From Candidatus Roizmanbacteria bacterium UBA1450 (GTDB lineage: Bacteria > Patescibacteriota > Microgenomatia > UBA1406 > GWC2-37-13): a stretch of DNA of 64,000 bases. Positions 50,232 through 59,583 of the stretch are shown one piece after another. The stretch spans positions 86,042-150,041 of the forward strand of contig DCTC01000001.1 in assembly GCA_002329205.1 (NCBI GenBank), written 5' to 3'. The number at the start of each line of letters is the position of its first letter. The stretch's first letter is position 1. A model generated the notes under the pieces. It was not told the origin of the DNA, searched no databases, and worked only from the letters and a program-made list of their open reading frames with translations. Position numbers and translations under genes: made by a program.

Positions 50232-52793
50232 ATGACAGATATTAACCTTGCACCGATTACGGAAGAAATGAAAAAAGCGTATCTCGATTACGCTATGTCA
50301 GTTATCGTCTCACGCGCGTTGCCTGATGTCCGCGACGGATTGAAACCGGTACACCGCCGTATCCTGTATGCCATGTACAAAATGGGACTTAGTGCAGGAG
50401 GACGATACTCGAAGTCCGCAAAAGTAGTCGGGGAGGTTCTGGGTAAATATCACCCGCACGGTGATTCATCCGTGTATGATGCACTTGTCAGATTGGCACA
50501 GGATTTTTCCATGAGATATCCGCTGGTAAATGGTCAAGGAAATTTCGGCTCGATTGACGGAGATCCACCGGCAGCTATGCGTTATACGGAGGTCAAACTT
50601 ACGAAAATTGCAGAGGAAATGATGCTTGATATCGAAAAAGAAACCATTGTATGGACTGAGAATTTTGACGGAACACTGAAAGAGCCTCACTATGTCCCGG
50701 CAAAACTGCCGAATCTTTTGCTCATGGGAGCAGAAGGAATTGCAGTCGGTATGGCTACCAAAATTCCAACACACAATTTAACTGAAGTAGTTGATGCACT
50801 CACATTCCTTATTGACAATGCAAAATTTCAGCCTGAACAAACAGAAACGGCCGAAGTTCCCGTACCGATCACACAGGGAACGACAGAAGCTTCAGAGGCC
50901 GTAAAAGTGGAAACTGAAATTGCAAAACCAACTGATCACAAACTGATGTTTGATGCAGACCTTGATCAGATTATGGAGCATATCAAAGGTCCGGATTTCC
51001 CGACTGGCGGTATTATTTATGGAGAAAAAGATATTAAACAAGCCTATCAAACCGGCCGAGGCAAAATTTTAGTCAGAGGCGTTCTAAATGAAGAAGAGCG
51101 CAAAGGCAAAACCGCAATTGTTGTTTCCGAGCTGCCGTATCAGGTCAATAAAGCAAATCTCGTTTCAAAAATCGCAAGACTCGTTATCGATAAAAAAATT
51201 GGCGGAATCTCAGATCTTCGTGACGAATCAGATCGTGACGGAATACGTGTCGTGATCGAACTGAAACGCGATGCTGTGTACAAAAAAGTTCTTAATAATC
51301 TCTATAAGCACACTGAACTTCAAACGACGTTTCCGGTCAATATGGTTGTATTGGTCGAAGGTGTTCCGCAGACACTTTCATTGAAATCAATTCTGGAACT
51401 ATATATCAGACATCGTGTAGATGTAATCCGCAAACGGTCAGAATACGAACTTGCACAGGCGAAACACCGTGCCCATATTCTCGAAGGATATCTTATTGCA
51501 CTTGACCATATTGATGAAGTCATCCAGATCATACGAAAATCTCCGGATGAACCGACTGCTCGAGGGAGATTGATGGAAAAATTTGGACTATCGGATATTC
51601 AATCTCAGGCAATTCTGGATATGCAGCTCAAAAGACTTACGGGACTCGAACGGGATAAGATTGAGGAAGAATTGGCAAAACTCCGAGAACTCATCAACTA
51701 TCTTGAAGAGCTTCTCAAAGACGTTTTTAAAATTCTCAACGTCATCAAAGATGAACTTGCCGAACTGAAACAAAAATACGGGGATGACCGTCGCACAAAG
51801 GTACAAAAACACAAGCCGGGAGAAATCACCGATGACATGCTTATTGCCAACAAAGAAGTTATTGTCGTCTTGACCAAAGAAGGATATATTAAACAGGTAC
51901 CTCGAGAGACATTCAAAGTCCAAAAACGAGGCGGAAAAGGTGTATCTGGGATGACAACCAAAGAAACAGACGATATCTTTTATATCACGACTGCAATGAC
52001 TCATGATTACATGTTCTTTTTCACCAATCAGGGACGTGTTTTCAAAAATCGTGTCTGGGAAATTCCACAAGGGTCAAGGACATCCAAAGGAAAAGCAATC
52101 GTTAATTTATTGACTCTACGCCCGAATGAAAATGTTACATCCGTGCTTTCGTTCAATGAAGAAGAAATATTGAAGAAAAAAGAAGCGACAAATATTCTTA
52201 TGCTTACGAAAAAGGGTGTTGTGAAAAAAACGGAGTTTGATAAATATTCCAATATCCGAAGCAACGGACTTATCGCTATCAACCTTGATTCAGATGATGA
52301 ACTACTGACCTCCAAACTCACAGATGGCAATATGAACGTTATGCTTGTCAGCCGGGGCGGTAAAGCAATCCTCTTTAAAGAACAAGAAGTACGAGAGACT
52401 GGGCGCGCTTCACGGGGCGTCAAGGGAATTGACCTCGGAAAAGGGGATTCTGTTGTTGCCGCAGATGTCTTCAGCAATGAAGATCTCAAAAAATCCATCC
52501 TTGTTATGGGGGAAAAAGGAATCGGAAAAAGAGTACAACTCAAGAACTTTAAAGATCAGCATCGCGGCGGAAAAGGAGTCAAAATAGCTCCCGCAGACAA
52601 CAAAATGGGACAAATCGCATTTGCACAGATTATCGAACCGGAAGATACAACCATCATCATAACCAGTCAACACGGACAAGTGGTAAAGACCGATCTAAGC
52701 TCAATCCCTTCTTACTCAAGATCCGCAAAAGGGGTTATTCTGATGAGATTTTCAAAGCCGAACGATAAAGTAGTCAGTGCGACATTTATCTGA
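50232..52793 (+). CDS. gyrA: DNA gyrase subunit A
   Basis: The 853-aa DNA-cleaving subunit has the active Tyr118 in AAMRYTE and the resistance region [10 protein letters not shown] with the usual Ser and Asp, as in quinolone-sensitive enzymes. A GyrA box QKRGGKG near 563-569 marks it as gyrase and not topoisomerase IV. The six-bladed C-terminal domain follows. Unusual is a low-complexity insertion of about 45 residues (about 195-240, rich in Glu, Thr and Pro) between [14 protein letters not shown] and the [18 protein letters not shown] motif. The start lies about 30 bp after the RDD gene. Confidence 0.96.
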   Translation: MTDINLAPITEEMKKAYLDYAMSVIVSRALPDVRDGLKPVHRRILYAMYKMGLSAGGRYSKSAKVVGEVLGKYHPHGDSSVYDALVRLAQDFSMRYPLVNGQGNFGSIDGDPPAAMRYTEVKLTKIAEEMMLDIEKETIVWTENFDGTLKEPHYVPAKLPNLLLMGAEGIAVGMATKIPTHNLTEVVDALTFLIDNAKFQPEQTETAEVPVPITQGTTEASEAVKVETEIAKPTDHKLMFDADLDQIMEHIKGPDFPTGGIIYGEKDIKQAYQTGRGKILVRGVLNEEERKGKTAIVVSELPYQVNKANLVSKIARLVIDKKIGGISDLRDESDRDGIRVVIELKRDAVYKKVLNNLYKHTELQTTFPVNMVVLVEGVPQTLSLKSILELYIRHRVDVIRKRSEYELAQAKHRAHILEGYLIALDHIDEVIQIIRKSPDEPTARGRLMEKFGLSDIQSQAILDMQLKRLTGLERDKIEEELAKLRELINYLEELLKDVFKILNVIKDELAELKQKYGDDRRTKVQKHKPGEITDDMLIANKEVIVVLTKEGYIKQVPRETFKVQKRGGKGVSGMTTKETDDIFYITTAMTHDYMFFFTNQGRVFKNRVWEIPQGSRTSKGKAIVNLLTLRPNENVTSVLSFNEEEILKKKEATNILMLTKKGVVKKTEFDKYSNIRSNGLIAINLDSDDELLTSKLTDGNMNVMLVSRGGKAILFKEQEVRETGRASRGVKGIDLGKGDSVVAADVFSNEDLKKSILVMGEKGIGKRVQLKNFKDQHRGGKGVKIAPADNKMGQIAFAQIIEPEDTTIIITSQHGQVVKTDLSSIPSYSRSAKGVILMRFSKPNDKVVSATFI

Positions 52794-52802
52794 CAAAAAT
52801 CA

Positions 52803-52839
52803 TCACACAAACTAGGAGTCCTACAACCAGTAGGAGGTT
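52803..52839 (+). terminator. possible terminator after gyrA
   Basis: TCCTAC pairs with GTAGGA around AACCA, with AAACT upstream and GGTTT downstream. The U-run is short, so the call is weak. Confidence 0.4.
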
Positions 52840-52912
52840 TCATATCCATTTGGTTATGGCAAATAAGCAAAACGGTATTTACTTCATGCACTTCATATTT
52901 TATCCTATAATA

Positions 52913-52941
52913 TTGATATCTCGCGTAATATACGCTATAAT
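52913..52941 (+). promoter_or_regulatory. promoter of cassette gene 1
   Basis: TTGATA (52913-52918), 17-nt spacer, TATAAT (52936-52941). The predicted start near 52948 is directly before a hairpin. The same arrangement is found at 53518-53546. Confidence 0.8.
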
Positions 52942-52949
52942 ACTTCTTA

Positions 52950-52987
52950 GCATCAAAACAACCCGAAGGCTTGGTTTTTTCTGATGC
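52950..52987 (+). other. 5'-terminal mRNA hairpin of cassette gene 1
   Basis: GCATCA (52950-52955) pairs with TGATGC (52982-52987); inside, AACC (52960-52963) pairs with GGTT (52973-52976). The second cassette has the same structure with a compensatory A-T to T-A change, which supports pairing in RNA. Confidence 0.65.
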
Positions 52988-53029
52988 TCAATCATTTTTT
53001 TCAGTACCTTGTCAGAAAAGGAGCATGAC

Positions 53030-53425
53030 ATGAAGACCGTGCGTTTCAATGGGAAAGTAGATGCCGCACAGTATTTCGCGGCAATTCGAAACGGCAACAC
53101 CGTTCTTGATGGCGGAGATGTATTTGTCTTCTCACAGAAGCTTTCCGGCGATCTTGTGCAAATCATGATCGAAGATCGGAGTGACGACGAGAAGCAAGAA
53201 TACGGACCTTGGCTGTGTTATATCCTGGGACCCGTAGATCTGATTTCTGCACTGTTCAGGATTGTACCTGAACAGCTGCCTCTGGCGGCCGTGTGGTCAA
53301 AGTATATCCCTTGGTATATTGAAGGGATGACCAACGCAGAGGAATCTCAGGACATTACAGTTGAATACTCAATGACCCGAGAAAAGGCCGCCGAGCTTTT
53401 TGGCAGCAACTGGAATCTGATCTAG
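53030..53425 (+). CDS. orphan cassette protein 1
   Basis: I do not recognise this 131-aa soluble, acidic protein. Its C-terminus VEYSMTREKAAELFGSNWNLI resembles the end of the 53637 protein (ISREEAAEKLGFQWWE), and both have a mixed strand/helix pattern, so the two are probably distant paralogues. The ATG at 53030 follows AAGGAG at good distance; the frame upstream is open 7 codons only. Its own promoter, hairpin leader and GC-rich 3' hairpin make it an independent unit. Codon use appears more G/C-rich than neighbours. Confidence 0.72.
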   Translation: MKTVRFNGKVDAAQYFAAIRNGNTVLDGGDVFVFSQKLSGDLVQIMIEDRSDDEKQEYGPWLCYILGPVDLISALFRIVPEQLPLAAVWSKYIPWYIEGMTNAEESQDITVEYSMTREKAAELFGSNWNLI

Positions 53426-53435
53426 CGGTACTGAA

Positions 53436-53470
53436 GGTGGCGGGAGGACGCATTTGCGCCTCCCGCCACC
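53436..53470 (+). terminator. GC-rich 3' hairpin of cassette gene 1
   Basis: GGTGGCGGGAGG (53436-53447) pairs perfectly with CCTCCCGCCACC (53459-53470); the loop has CGC/GCG. There is no U-tract. The core is almost identical to that at 54030-54060. Confidence 0.75.
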
Positions 53471-53517
53471 AATCCCTTCATATTTCAAAAATTCTACCCA
53501 AAATAGAACCTATAATA

Positions 53518-53546
53518 TTGATTTTACGGCTTTAATAAACTATAAT
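53518..53546 (+). promoter_or_regulatory. promoter of cassette gene 2
   Basis: TTGATT (53518-53523), 17-nt spacer, TATAAT (53541-53546), in the same context as the promoter at 52913. Confidence 0.8.
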
Positions 53547-53555
53547 ACCTCCTGT

Positions 53556-53592
53556 GCATCAGAACAATCCATAAGCTTGGATTTTATGATGT
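53556..53592 (+). other. 5'-terminal mRNA hairpin of cassette gene 2
   Basis: GCATCA (53556-53561) pairs with TGATGT (53587-53592, last pair G-U); inside, AATCC pairs with GGATT (53566-53570 and 53579-53583). It matches the hairpin at 52950-52987. Confidence 0.65.
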
Positions 53593-53636
53593 TCACATAC
53601 TTTTTCGTGTAGTACCTATTCTAGAAAGAGAGTATC

Positions 53637-54020
53637 ATGATCAGACTTTCAGATTCAGTAAGTCATGTTCAGGTCCTGGATAATTTAAATCAGGACGTAG
53701 TTATTCAAGCTGAGGACGGCGATTTGGCCGCAATCAGAATGAAAAATCTACAAGTCGTCTTTGTACTCGAACGAAGGGACGGGCAACCGAACGATCCCGA
53801 TCCGTGGCGAGGATACTGCCACTTACCCGCAGATTTGTTCATAAGATTGTTGAAGAGCGCTAAAGGTTCGGTTCTGTCGAGACTGGATTCAATCCAGTAT
53901 TTTATAGCAAATGCTGCAGAGAACGACAGCACCTTCGACGAAGTTCTCTTCGGCAACTATGTTGGAATCATCTCACGTGAGGAAGCTGCAGAGAAATTGG
54001 GCTTCCAGTGGTGGGAGTAG
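53637..54020 (+). CDS. orphan cassette protein 2
   Basis: The 127-aa soluble protein is not recognised. It contains VQVLDNLNQDVVIQAEDGDLAAIRMKN, a Pro-rich middle (GQPNDPDPWRGYCHLPADLF) and the C-terminal EEAAEKLGFQWWE, similar to the upstream cassette protein. The start has GAAAGAGAG before it. It lies between matching promoter and 3' hairpin copies, which suggests that whole cassettes were duplicated and the ORFs then diverged faster than the flanks. Confidence 0.72.
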   Translation: MIRLSDSVSHVQVLDNLNQDVVIQAEDGDLAAIRMKNLQVVFVLERRDGQPNDPDPWRGYCHLPADLFIRLLKSAKGSVLSRLDSIQYFIANAAENDSTFDEVLFGNYVGIISREEAAEKLGFQWWE

Positions 54021-54029
54021 GTACACCAA

Positions 54030-54056
54030 GCGGGAGGACGCATCCGCGCCTCCCGC
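54030..54056 (+). terminator. GC-rich 3' hairpin of cassette gene 2
   Basis: GCGGGAGG (54030-54037) pairs with CCTCCCGC (54049-54056), with CGC/GCG in the loop. Compared with 53436-53470, mainly the loop and the outer 5' arm differ. Confidence 0.75.
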
Positions 54057-54076
54057 CACCTATCCACAACTTTCTG

Positions 54077-54082
54077 TATAAT
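54077..54082 (+). promoter_or_regulatory. -10 box (TATAAT) for leaderless folD
   Basis: A perfect TATAAT is followed by 6 nt and the folD ATG at 54089. Confidence 0.65.
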
Positions 54083-54088
54083 ATAAAA

Positions 54089-54967
54089 ATGAAAATACCC
54101 TGCAAAGATATTGCTCTGAATCTTGAACAGCAGCTTAAATTAGAAACGGAAACACTTCGAAAGCAAAATATTTATCCCAAACTGGTGACGATACTCGTCG
54201 GTTCAGAACCTGAACAAATATCTTTTGTCCATATAAAAAGAAAAACTGCAGAACGAATCGGTGTTCGGTTTGAACTAGTTCATCTGGAAACAGAGCCGCC
54301 GTTTGAAGAATTTATGGAAATTGTTCGGGAAAAAGCAACCAATCCTGCAACTTCCGGAATCATAATCCAACAGCCGTTCCCGGAATCATTCAATCACGAA
54401 AAAATTTATCAACTTATTCCGCCACATAAAGAAATTGAAGGACATAGACCTGACTCTTCCTTTCATTTTCCCCTCAGCCTTGCAGTGCTAAACGGAATCA
54501 AATATATTATTGCTGAACAAAATAATATTCAGCAGCCATCACAGGTTATAGTCAATTTTGAAGATGATAAACATACATTTTATGAGTTTCTTCACGATAA
54601 AAAAATCGTTATTGCAGGGCGTGGTGCAACAGGCGGAGCACCAATCGCCAAGGCTTTTGACGATATCGGTATCTCATATGTAGTCACACACTCCAACACG
54701 CACCAGCCAGACGATCTTTACATGAAAGCGGACATAATAATAACGGCAACAGGGAAAAAAATTATTAATACTGAGAATATTCGGGAAGGTGTAATCCTCC
54801 TGAATGTCGGCTTGCGAAAAGAAGACGGGAAATTGAAAGGAGATTATGATGAAAAAGCTATTGCAGACACTGCAGCTTACTACACTCAAACGCCGGGAGG
54901 TCTCGGACCGCTGGATGTACTCTATTTATTTAAAAACGTCCTTGAAGCTGCCAAATCATCATACTGA
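54089..54967 (+). CDS. folD: FolD-like methylene-THF dehydrogenase/cyclohydrolase
   Basis: The 292-aa protein would interconvert methylene-, methenyl- and formyl-tetrahydrofolate. Seen are SFVHIKRKTAERIGV (the catalytic Lys region, YVxxKxK type), GIIIQQPFPESF, the NADP loop VIAGRGATGGAPIAKAF, ADIIITATGK and TPGGLGPLDV. The usual PxKDVDG motif reads PHKEIEGHRPDS, so the folate-binding Asp is a Glu. Activity may thus be altered. An insert near 150-175 (EQNNIQQPSQVIVNFEDD) is not common. Confidence 0.88.
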   Translation: MKIPCKDIALNLEQQLKLETETLRKQNIYPKLVTILVGSEPEQISFVHIKRKTAERIGVRFELVHLETEPPFEEFMEIVREKATNPATSGIIIQQPFPESFNHEKIYQLIPPHKEIEGHRPDSSFHFPLSLAVLNGIKYIIAEQNNIQQPSQVIVNFEDDKHTFYEFLHDKKIVIAGRGATGGAPIAKAFDDIGISYVVTHSNTHQPDDLYMKADIIITATGKKIINTENIREGVILLNVGLRKEDGKLKGDYDEKAIADTAAYYTQTPGGLGPLDVLYLFKNVLEAAKSSY

Positions 54968-55039
54968 TTCAACCAAACGATTGCCATAAAGGATAATCCG
55001 GCCAGCAGAATAATTTTACTATAACAATATAAAAGAATC

Positions 55040-55951
55040 ATGATTTATATCATCACAGGCCAGACCGCTACAGGAAAAACGGCTCATGCACTGGAGCTTG
55101 CAGCCAAGTTTAACGGTGAGATTGTGAATGCAGATGCCAGACAGATTTATACTTTCCTGGATATTATTACCGGCAAAGATTTGGATAAAACTACAGGAAA
55201 ATTTACTATTTGGAACGAATACAGCGACTATAATATCGGATTCTACAAAACAAAAGATAATTCCAGAATCTGGCTGTACGATATACTTCAACCTTCACAA
55301 ATGTTCTCCGCGTTTGAGTACGGTAAGCTTGCAAAAAAAGTAATTAATCACATACAGGAACGCGGAAAAACGCCAATTATTGTCGGTGGAACATTTTTCT
55401 ACATACACCAGCTTCTGTACGGTGGATCTGAATTCGCAGTAGAGCCGGATTTGCGGCTTCGCAGGGATTTGTCACAAAAAACAGTACCAGAACTGCAACA
55501 CATATTGAAAAAAAAGAATGTACAACTTTTTAATTCTCTGAATAATAGCGAAAAGAATAATCCGCAACGACTGATCAGGAAAATTGAGATTGAAACCCAT
55601 TCCTCACCCAACGCCATACTCCGCCAGCCTCAATTAATCAATAATGAATACCGTATCATTGGCTTTGCATTTCAATCTAAAGATGATTTACGGGAAACAA
55701 TAACTCAGCGAGTCGAACGAAGACTTGCGCACGGAGCAATTCAAGAAGTGCAGGAGTTGATAAAACGAGGGTTTTCGAATAAAGATCCGGGTATGAAAAC
55801 GATCGGATATCAACAAATTATGGATCATCTTTCAGGAAAACTTACATGGGATCAGATGAAGCAAGTATGGATTACTCGGGAAATACAATATGCCAAAAGG
55901 CAATTGACTCTGATGAAAAAAGATCAACATATTCAATGGAATATGATTTAG
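55040..55951 (+). CDS. miaA: tRNA dimethylallyltransferase
   Basis: The enzyme isopentenylates A37 in tRNAs reading UNN codons. The P-loop is ITGQTATGKTAHALELA (about 4-20), then NADARQIYTFLDIITGK, the PIIVGGTFFYIHQLLYG segment, and the ending EIQYAKRQLTLMKKD, all hallmarks. Length 303 aa is normal. This implies an isoprenoid source for the modification. Confidence 0.96.
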   Translation: MIYIITGQTATGKTAHALELAAKFNGEIVNADARQIYTFLDIITGKDLDKTTGKFTIWNEYSDYNIGFYKTKDNSRIWLYDILQPSQMFSAFEYGKLAKKVINHIQERGKTPIIVGGTFFYIHQLLYGGSEFAVEPDLRLRRDLSQKTVPELQHILKKKNVQLFNSLNNSEKNNPQRLIRKIEIETHSSPNAILRQPQLINNEYRIIGFAFQSKDDLRETITQRVERRLAHGAIQEVQELIKRGFSNKDPGMKTIGYQQIMDHLSGKLTWDQMKQVWITREIQYAKRQLTLMKKDQHIQWNMI

Positions 55952-56006
55952 CAATCAGAACAATGAATATTGCTTTTCTTGTCAAAAAATGAAATAATAA
56001 AAAAAT

Positions 56007-56336
56007 ATGTCATTCTCACTACCTTTTATAAAAAAAGTCGATGATAACCCCGAAAAAGAACATAGTACTCCACTTGATATAAAAAAGCTCGAAAAAGAAA
56101 CAGAACAACAAGAGCCGAAAGTAGCGAAAACAGAAGAAAAAACCGATCAAAAAAAAGAAAAGGAAAAACTTCCGAAGTCAGACCCGAACAACCCTCATGT
56201 CGCAACCATCGTCTATAAACCATCTCTTTCTTTCCTTAAAGTTGACAAATATCTCTTGATTACTATCATATCTGTCATCTTTTGTGTAAGTGGCTTGGGC
56301 TTCTGGCTGTATGTACAGTTTTTCATGTCACCCTGA
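56007..56336 (+). CDS. charged protein with one C-terminal membrane helix
   Basis: The 109-aa protein is not recognised. Residues about 10-65 are rich in Lys and Glu with low complexity, and a single hydrophobic helix (about 82-105: LLITIISVIFCVSGLGFWLY) is near the end, so it is probably tail-anchored with the charged part in the cytoplasm. It precedes the three surface-protein genes in the same direction and may share their transcript (15 bp to the next start). Confidence 0.7.
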   Translation: MSFSLPFIKKVDDNPEKEHSTPLDIKKLEKETEQQEPKVAKTEEKTDQKKEKEKLPKSDPNNPHVATIVYKPSLSFLKVDKYLLITIISVIFCVSGLGFWLYVQFFMSP

Positions 56337-56351
56337 CAAAGCACCAGTTCT

Positions 56352-57377
56352 ATGAAACTGCAAAAGAACACAATATACATAATTATCTCCTCAATCATGT
56401 TTGGATTGGGGGTAATTTTCTTCTCCCTTGCTATAACCCAGTATCAGGTTCTGACACGATCTGAAGCCACGGGTGGAACTTGGAACCAGTGTGATGCGAC
56501 AGCATCGAATAAACCCTGCGGAAGCTGTAGTGTGCACAACATCAGCGTCGACGGTGGGAGCGGTACGGCGACATTTGGATGTCAGCTCGTTTGTGAACCG
56601 GGGAATTGTCCTTCTGGTGTGTATCTCATTGATGATACGTCGTGGTTTTGGTGTTCCGGAAAAGATGGTGACTCCTGTACCGAAGGCAGCAGTGACTTGA
56701 TAGATAATGTTCATAACACATCCAGTGTCGGCTCCTTATCCATCAACGATTCCAGTCCCAATGCAACCAACAATTCATTGACCTGGAATTTTAATATCCC
56801 CAATTGGACAGGCTGCGGACGAGTCCAAGTGGACGTACAGATAAACGCGCAAGGGGTGAGTCATGCCGGACTCACCAAAAGTTTTGATGTTAGCTGTCAG
56901 AGTGAAGAACCAACACCTACTGATACGCCGCCGACTGATACCCCTCCTACGGATACACCACCGACCGATACTCCTCCAACCGCAACACCCACTGGCGTAC
57001 CACCGACTGGAACCCCCACGACTGTACCGCCGACCGATACTCCCACAACCGATACGCCAACTCCGTCACCTACGCAAACACCATCACCGACACCGACTCA
57101 GACGCCCACACCCATACCATCTGATACACCGACCCCCACGCCTACCGAAACTCCTGTTCCCACTGAAACACCGATTCCGACTGATACACCAATACCTACT
57201 GACACACCTGTGCCTACTGTTCTTGTAGAGAATACACCGACACCACTTATGGTTGCTCAGGCTGATACACCGACACCTGTTCAAGATTTGACTGTAAATG
57301 ATCAAGCTCCGGGATTCAATCCGATCTTTGCGCTTCTTATTCCTTTTGCGCTTGTTATTCTCGGCCTTGCGCTTTGA
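56352..57377 (+). CDS. Pro/Thr-rich surface protein 1 with PGFNP C-terminal anchor
   Basis: The 341-aa exported protein starts with a membrane segment containing GVIFFSLAITQYQV (about 19-32). A Cys-rich domain of about 150 aa follows (Cys pairs near 44-85, disulphides likely outside the cell). A long Thr/Pro/Asp stalk with many PTDTP and PTPT repeats spans about 190-305. The final 29 residues, LTVNDQAPGFNPIFALLIPF plus a short hydrophobic end LVILGLAL, recur in two neighbours. The stalk is likely extended and glycosylated. Function may be adhesion or cell contact; no enzyme motif was seen. Confidence 0.78.
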   Translation: MKLQKNTIYIIISSIMFGLGVIFFSLAITQYQVLTRSEATGGTWNQCDATASNKPCGSCSVHNISVDGGSGTATFGCQLVCEPGNCPSGVYLIDDTSWFWCSGKDGDSCTEGSSDLIDNVHNTSSVGSLSINDSSPNATNNSLTWNFNIPNWTGCGRVQVDVQINAQGVSHAGLTKSFDVSCQSEEPTPTDTPPTDTPPTDTPPTDTPPTATPTGVPPTGTPTTVPPTDTPTTDTPTPSPTQTPSPTPTQTPTPIPSDTPTPTPTETPVPTETPIPTDTPIPTDTPVPTVLVENTPTPLMVAQADTPTPVQDLTVNDQAPGFNPIFALLIPFALVILGLAL

Positions 57378-57412
57378 TCGTGTGAGTGGTTCGTAAAGAT
57401 CTTATTTAATTC

Positions 57413-59527
57413 ATGGGTACAAAGCAAAACTTTTTCACAATATTTCATAAACTTTCACTTTCAAATAAGCTTTTACTCATACTGGTACTATTTCTTCTTC
57501 CGGTATCGATCCTCTCTGTTTGGTTTCTCACACGTGAACAAAGCATAAGTCCTGCACCTCAGGCAGGGGAGTGCGGAGGATCGCTTCAGTTAATGGTCTC
57601 TTCTGACGGTAAAAATCCTTCTCTTTCCCTTACGCTGCCTTCAGGCAGACCGACAAAATATTATGTACACGTCACACATGACGGAACTGCCTGTCAGACA
57701 AACTTTGATGTACAATCGATGCATTGTGAAAGCGAGAGTTCATGCTCCGTATGGGTTACCACATCACCCTGGAGGAATTTTAAAAGTAACACGGACGGTA
57801 TAGCGAGAATTGATCTTGATACCCCCTGGCCGGAATCGACAACAAAGTTCAAACTAAGACCCCACGGAACGACTGATGCATGGAGCAATGAAGCACAAAT
57901 ACAGTTCAGTCCGAATGCAAATATACCTACCAGAACTATAGATTTAGAGGAGTATATTATTATGACACCCGGTTATAGTTTTTTGTATTCCAATGATAAT
58001 TTTATGTACTCTCCGCCCAAACACGGTTTAACATATATGCAAATGGAACTTCCCATTGACTTAAACGGAATTGAAATTATACCTTGGCGATTTACAAAAA
58101 GTACTGAATATGCGTACTGGGGCAATCGTATGCCAACGACGATAAACGGGACACAAACACACACATCTTTTACGGGATTTCGGGATCTTCGCTGGTACAT
58201 CGTTGATCCTTCGTATGACTACACTCAGAAACCGATTTTCAATGATTATATTTGGGGATACGGTGACGTGAATTATAGCAGAGAACAAGATGCAGGTATG
58301 GGAAATGACTTAAAAGACAAAGATGTTGTCATTCGGCATTGGTATGGATTGGATCAAAATGTACCCGGATATAATCTCGGAAAGAAAACCTTGACCATAC
58401 CGTATATAGAATTGAATGAAGCAGATAATTGGAAAGCACGCGCCGAATTTGAAACGATTTCAATACAGAATGAAAAAGGCTATCGGTACTCAGGTGAAGC
58501 GCTTCGAATCGATTACTATGAGGGCAGTGGCTTTTATTATAACGGACGATCCCCGCAGGAAAACCGCTGGTTTCATCGAGAATCGTGGTACTTTGTCAAA
58601 AATGTTGGGTTGGTCCAGATTGTCGGTCATACATTCAACCAATATGCTGGTGTCGAGACGGAGATTGCACCGTACTGCATAGATGATTCCGATTGCTGGT
58701 CTGATCAAATGGAATCACCGCAACGAAAAGTTGTGCTTGCAAATTATTTCCAGAATCCGACCCTTCAGATGGGCGTAAGCCGTGAAAACTCACATATTAA
58801 TTCTACCGTGACAATACAAAAAGGTGATGCATATAATCTCCATGTAACCAATACACCTTTTACGGGTTGGATAGAGGAGAAGAATGAAAATGGAGTAATT
58901 TCAAAAAAATATTGGATGGAGGAAGGCTTGGTGCAAATTCCCGGATCAGTGACGGAAGGATTCGCAAACGGATCCTATTCATCTAGCTTCCGTATATGGA
59001 TTCCGAATGAACAGTTTGAAAATGAAACGCGACTGACTGCCAATACGCTACCTTTTTCCAATGAAGTAACACTAATAATTGCCGATGAACTACCCGCGAC
59101 ACCATCACCGACACCGACTCAGTCTGTTCCCACCCCAACCCCAACGACGAACCCACCTACGGCCACTCCATCTCCAACCGATACTCCTGCTCCCACAGAT
59201 TCACCCACACCCACAGTTACTGCAACGCCAACGGCAACGCATACACCCACATCGACTCCGACACATAGCCCGACACCAACACCCACGAGCACACCCACAC
59301 CCACTCCATCGAGTACCCCAACAGCCACGCCAACTCCCACACCGACCATGACAGATACACCAACGCCAGCTCCGACCAATACGCCGACACCTGATGAAAC
59401 AACACAAAACCAAACGACACCTTCGTCCATCGATCAGTTAACAGTCAACGACCAACCTCCTGGTTTTAATCCGGTATTTGCGATTCTTGTCCCGCTTGCC
59501 GTCATACTTCTTGGCCTGGCCTTATAA
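57413..59527 (+). CDS. Pro/Thr-rich surface protein 2 with PGFNP C-terminal anchor
   Basis: The 704-aa protein has a membrane/signal segment (about 18-41). A large ectodomain of about 520 aa, rich in Tyr and Trp with beta-strand patterns and many aromatic residues (for example [20 protein letters not shown]), follows. A TP-repeat stalk spans about 560-670. The end [20 protein letters not shown] plus AVILLGLAL nearly equals that of its neighbours. The ectodomain could bind or process carbohydrate, but no catalytic motif can be named. It is the second of three genes in a row. Confidence 0.76.
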   Translation: MGTKQNFFTIFHKLSLSNKLLLILVLFLLPVSILSVWFLTREQSISPAPQAGECGGSLQLMVSSDGKNPSLSLTLPSGRPTKYYVHVTHDGTACQTNFDVQSMHCESESSCSVWVTTSPWRNFKSNTDGIARIDLDTPWPESTTKFKLRPHGTTDAWSNEAQIQFSPNANIPTRTIDLEEYIIMTPGYSFLYSNDNFMYSPPKHGLTYMQMELPIDLNGIEIIPWRFTKSTEYAYWGNRMPTTINGTQTHTSFTGFRDLRWYIVDPSYDYTQKPIFNDYIWGYGDVNYSREQDAGMGNDLKDKDVVIRHWYGLDQNVPGYNLGKKTLTIPYIELNEADNWKARAEFETISIQNEKGYRYSGEALRIDYYEGSGFYYNGRSPQENRWFHRESWYFVKNVGLVQIVGHTFNQYAGVETEIAPYCIDDSDCWSDQMESPQRKVVLANYFQNPTLQMGVSRENSHINSTVTIQKGDAYNLHVTNTPFTGWIEEKNENGVISKKYWMEEGLVQIPGSVTEGFANGSYSSSFRIWIPNEQFENETRLTANTLPFSNEVTLIIADELPATPSPTPTQSVPTPTPTTNPPTATPSPTDTPAPTDSPTPTVTATPTATHTPTSTPTHSPTPTPTSTPTPTPSSTPTATPTPTPTMTDTPTPAPTNTPTPDETTQNQTTPSSIDQLTVNDQPPGFNPVFAILVPLAVILLGLAL

Positions 59528-59583
59528 GGATTTTATACTCATAGACTATTACATTTGTCTGAGCACTATGCTAGACTTATCTT

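Noticed and set aside
52793..52795. Alternative genetic code (TGA as Gly)
   Set aside because: rplL, rseP, gyrA and other genes end at TGA exactly where their families end, so TGA is a stop here.
53436..54056. Integron-like attC sites around the orphan cassettes
   Set aside because: The hairpins flank single ORFs, but no RYYYAAC/GTTRRRY core sites or integrase are seen.
59119..59430. Minus-strand ORFs with Gly/Val repeats (also 61221-61667 and 57084-57305)
   Set aside because: They are the antisense of Thr/Pro repeat codons in the surface-protein genes.
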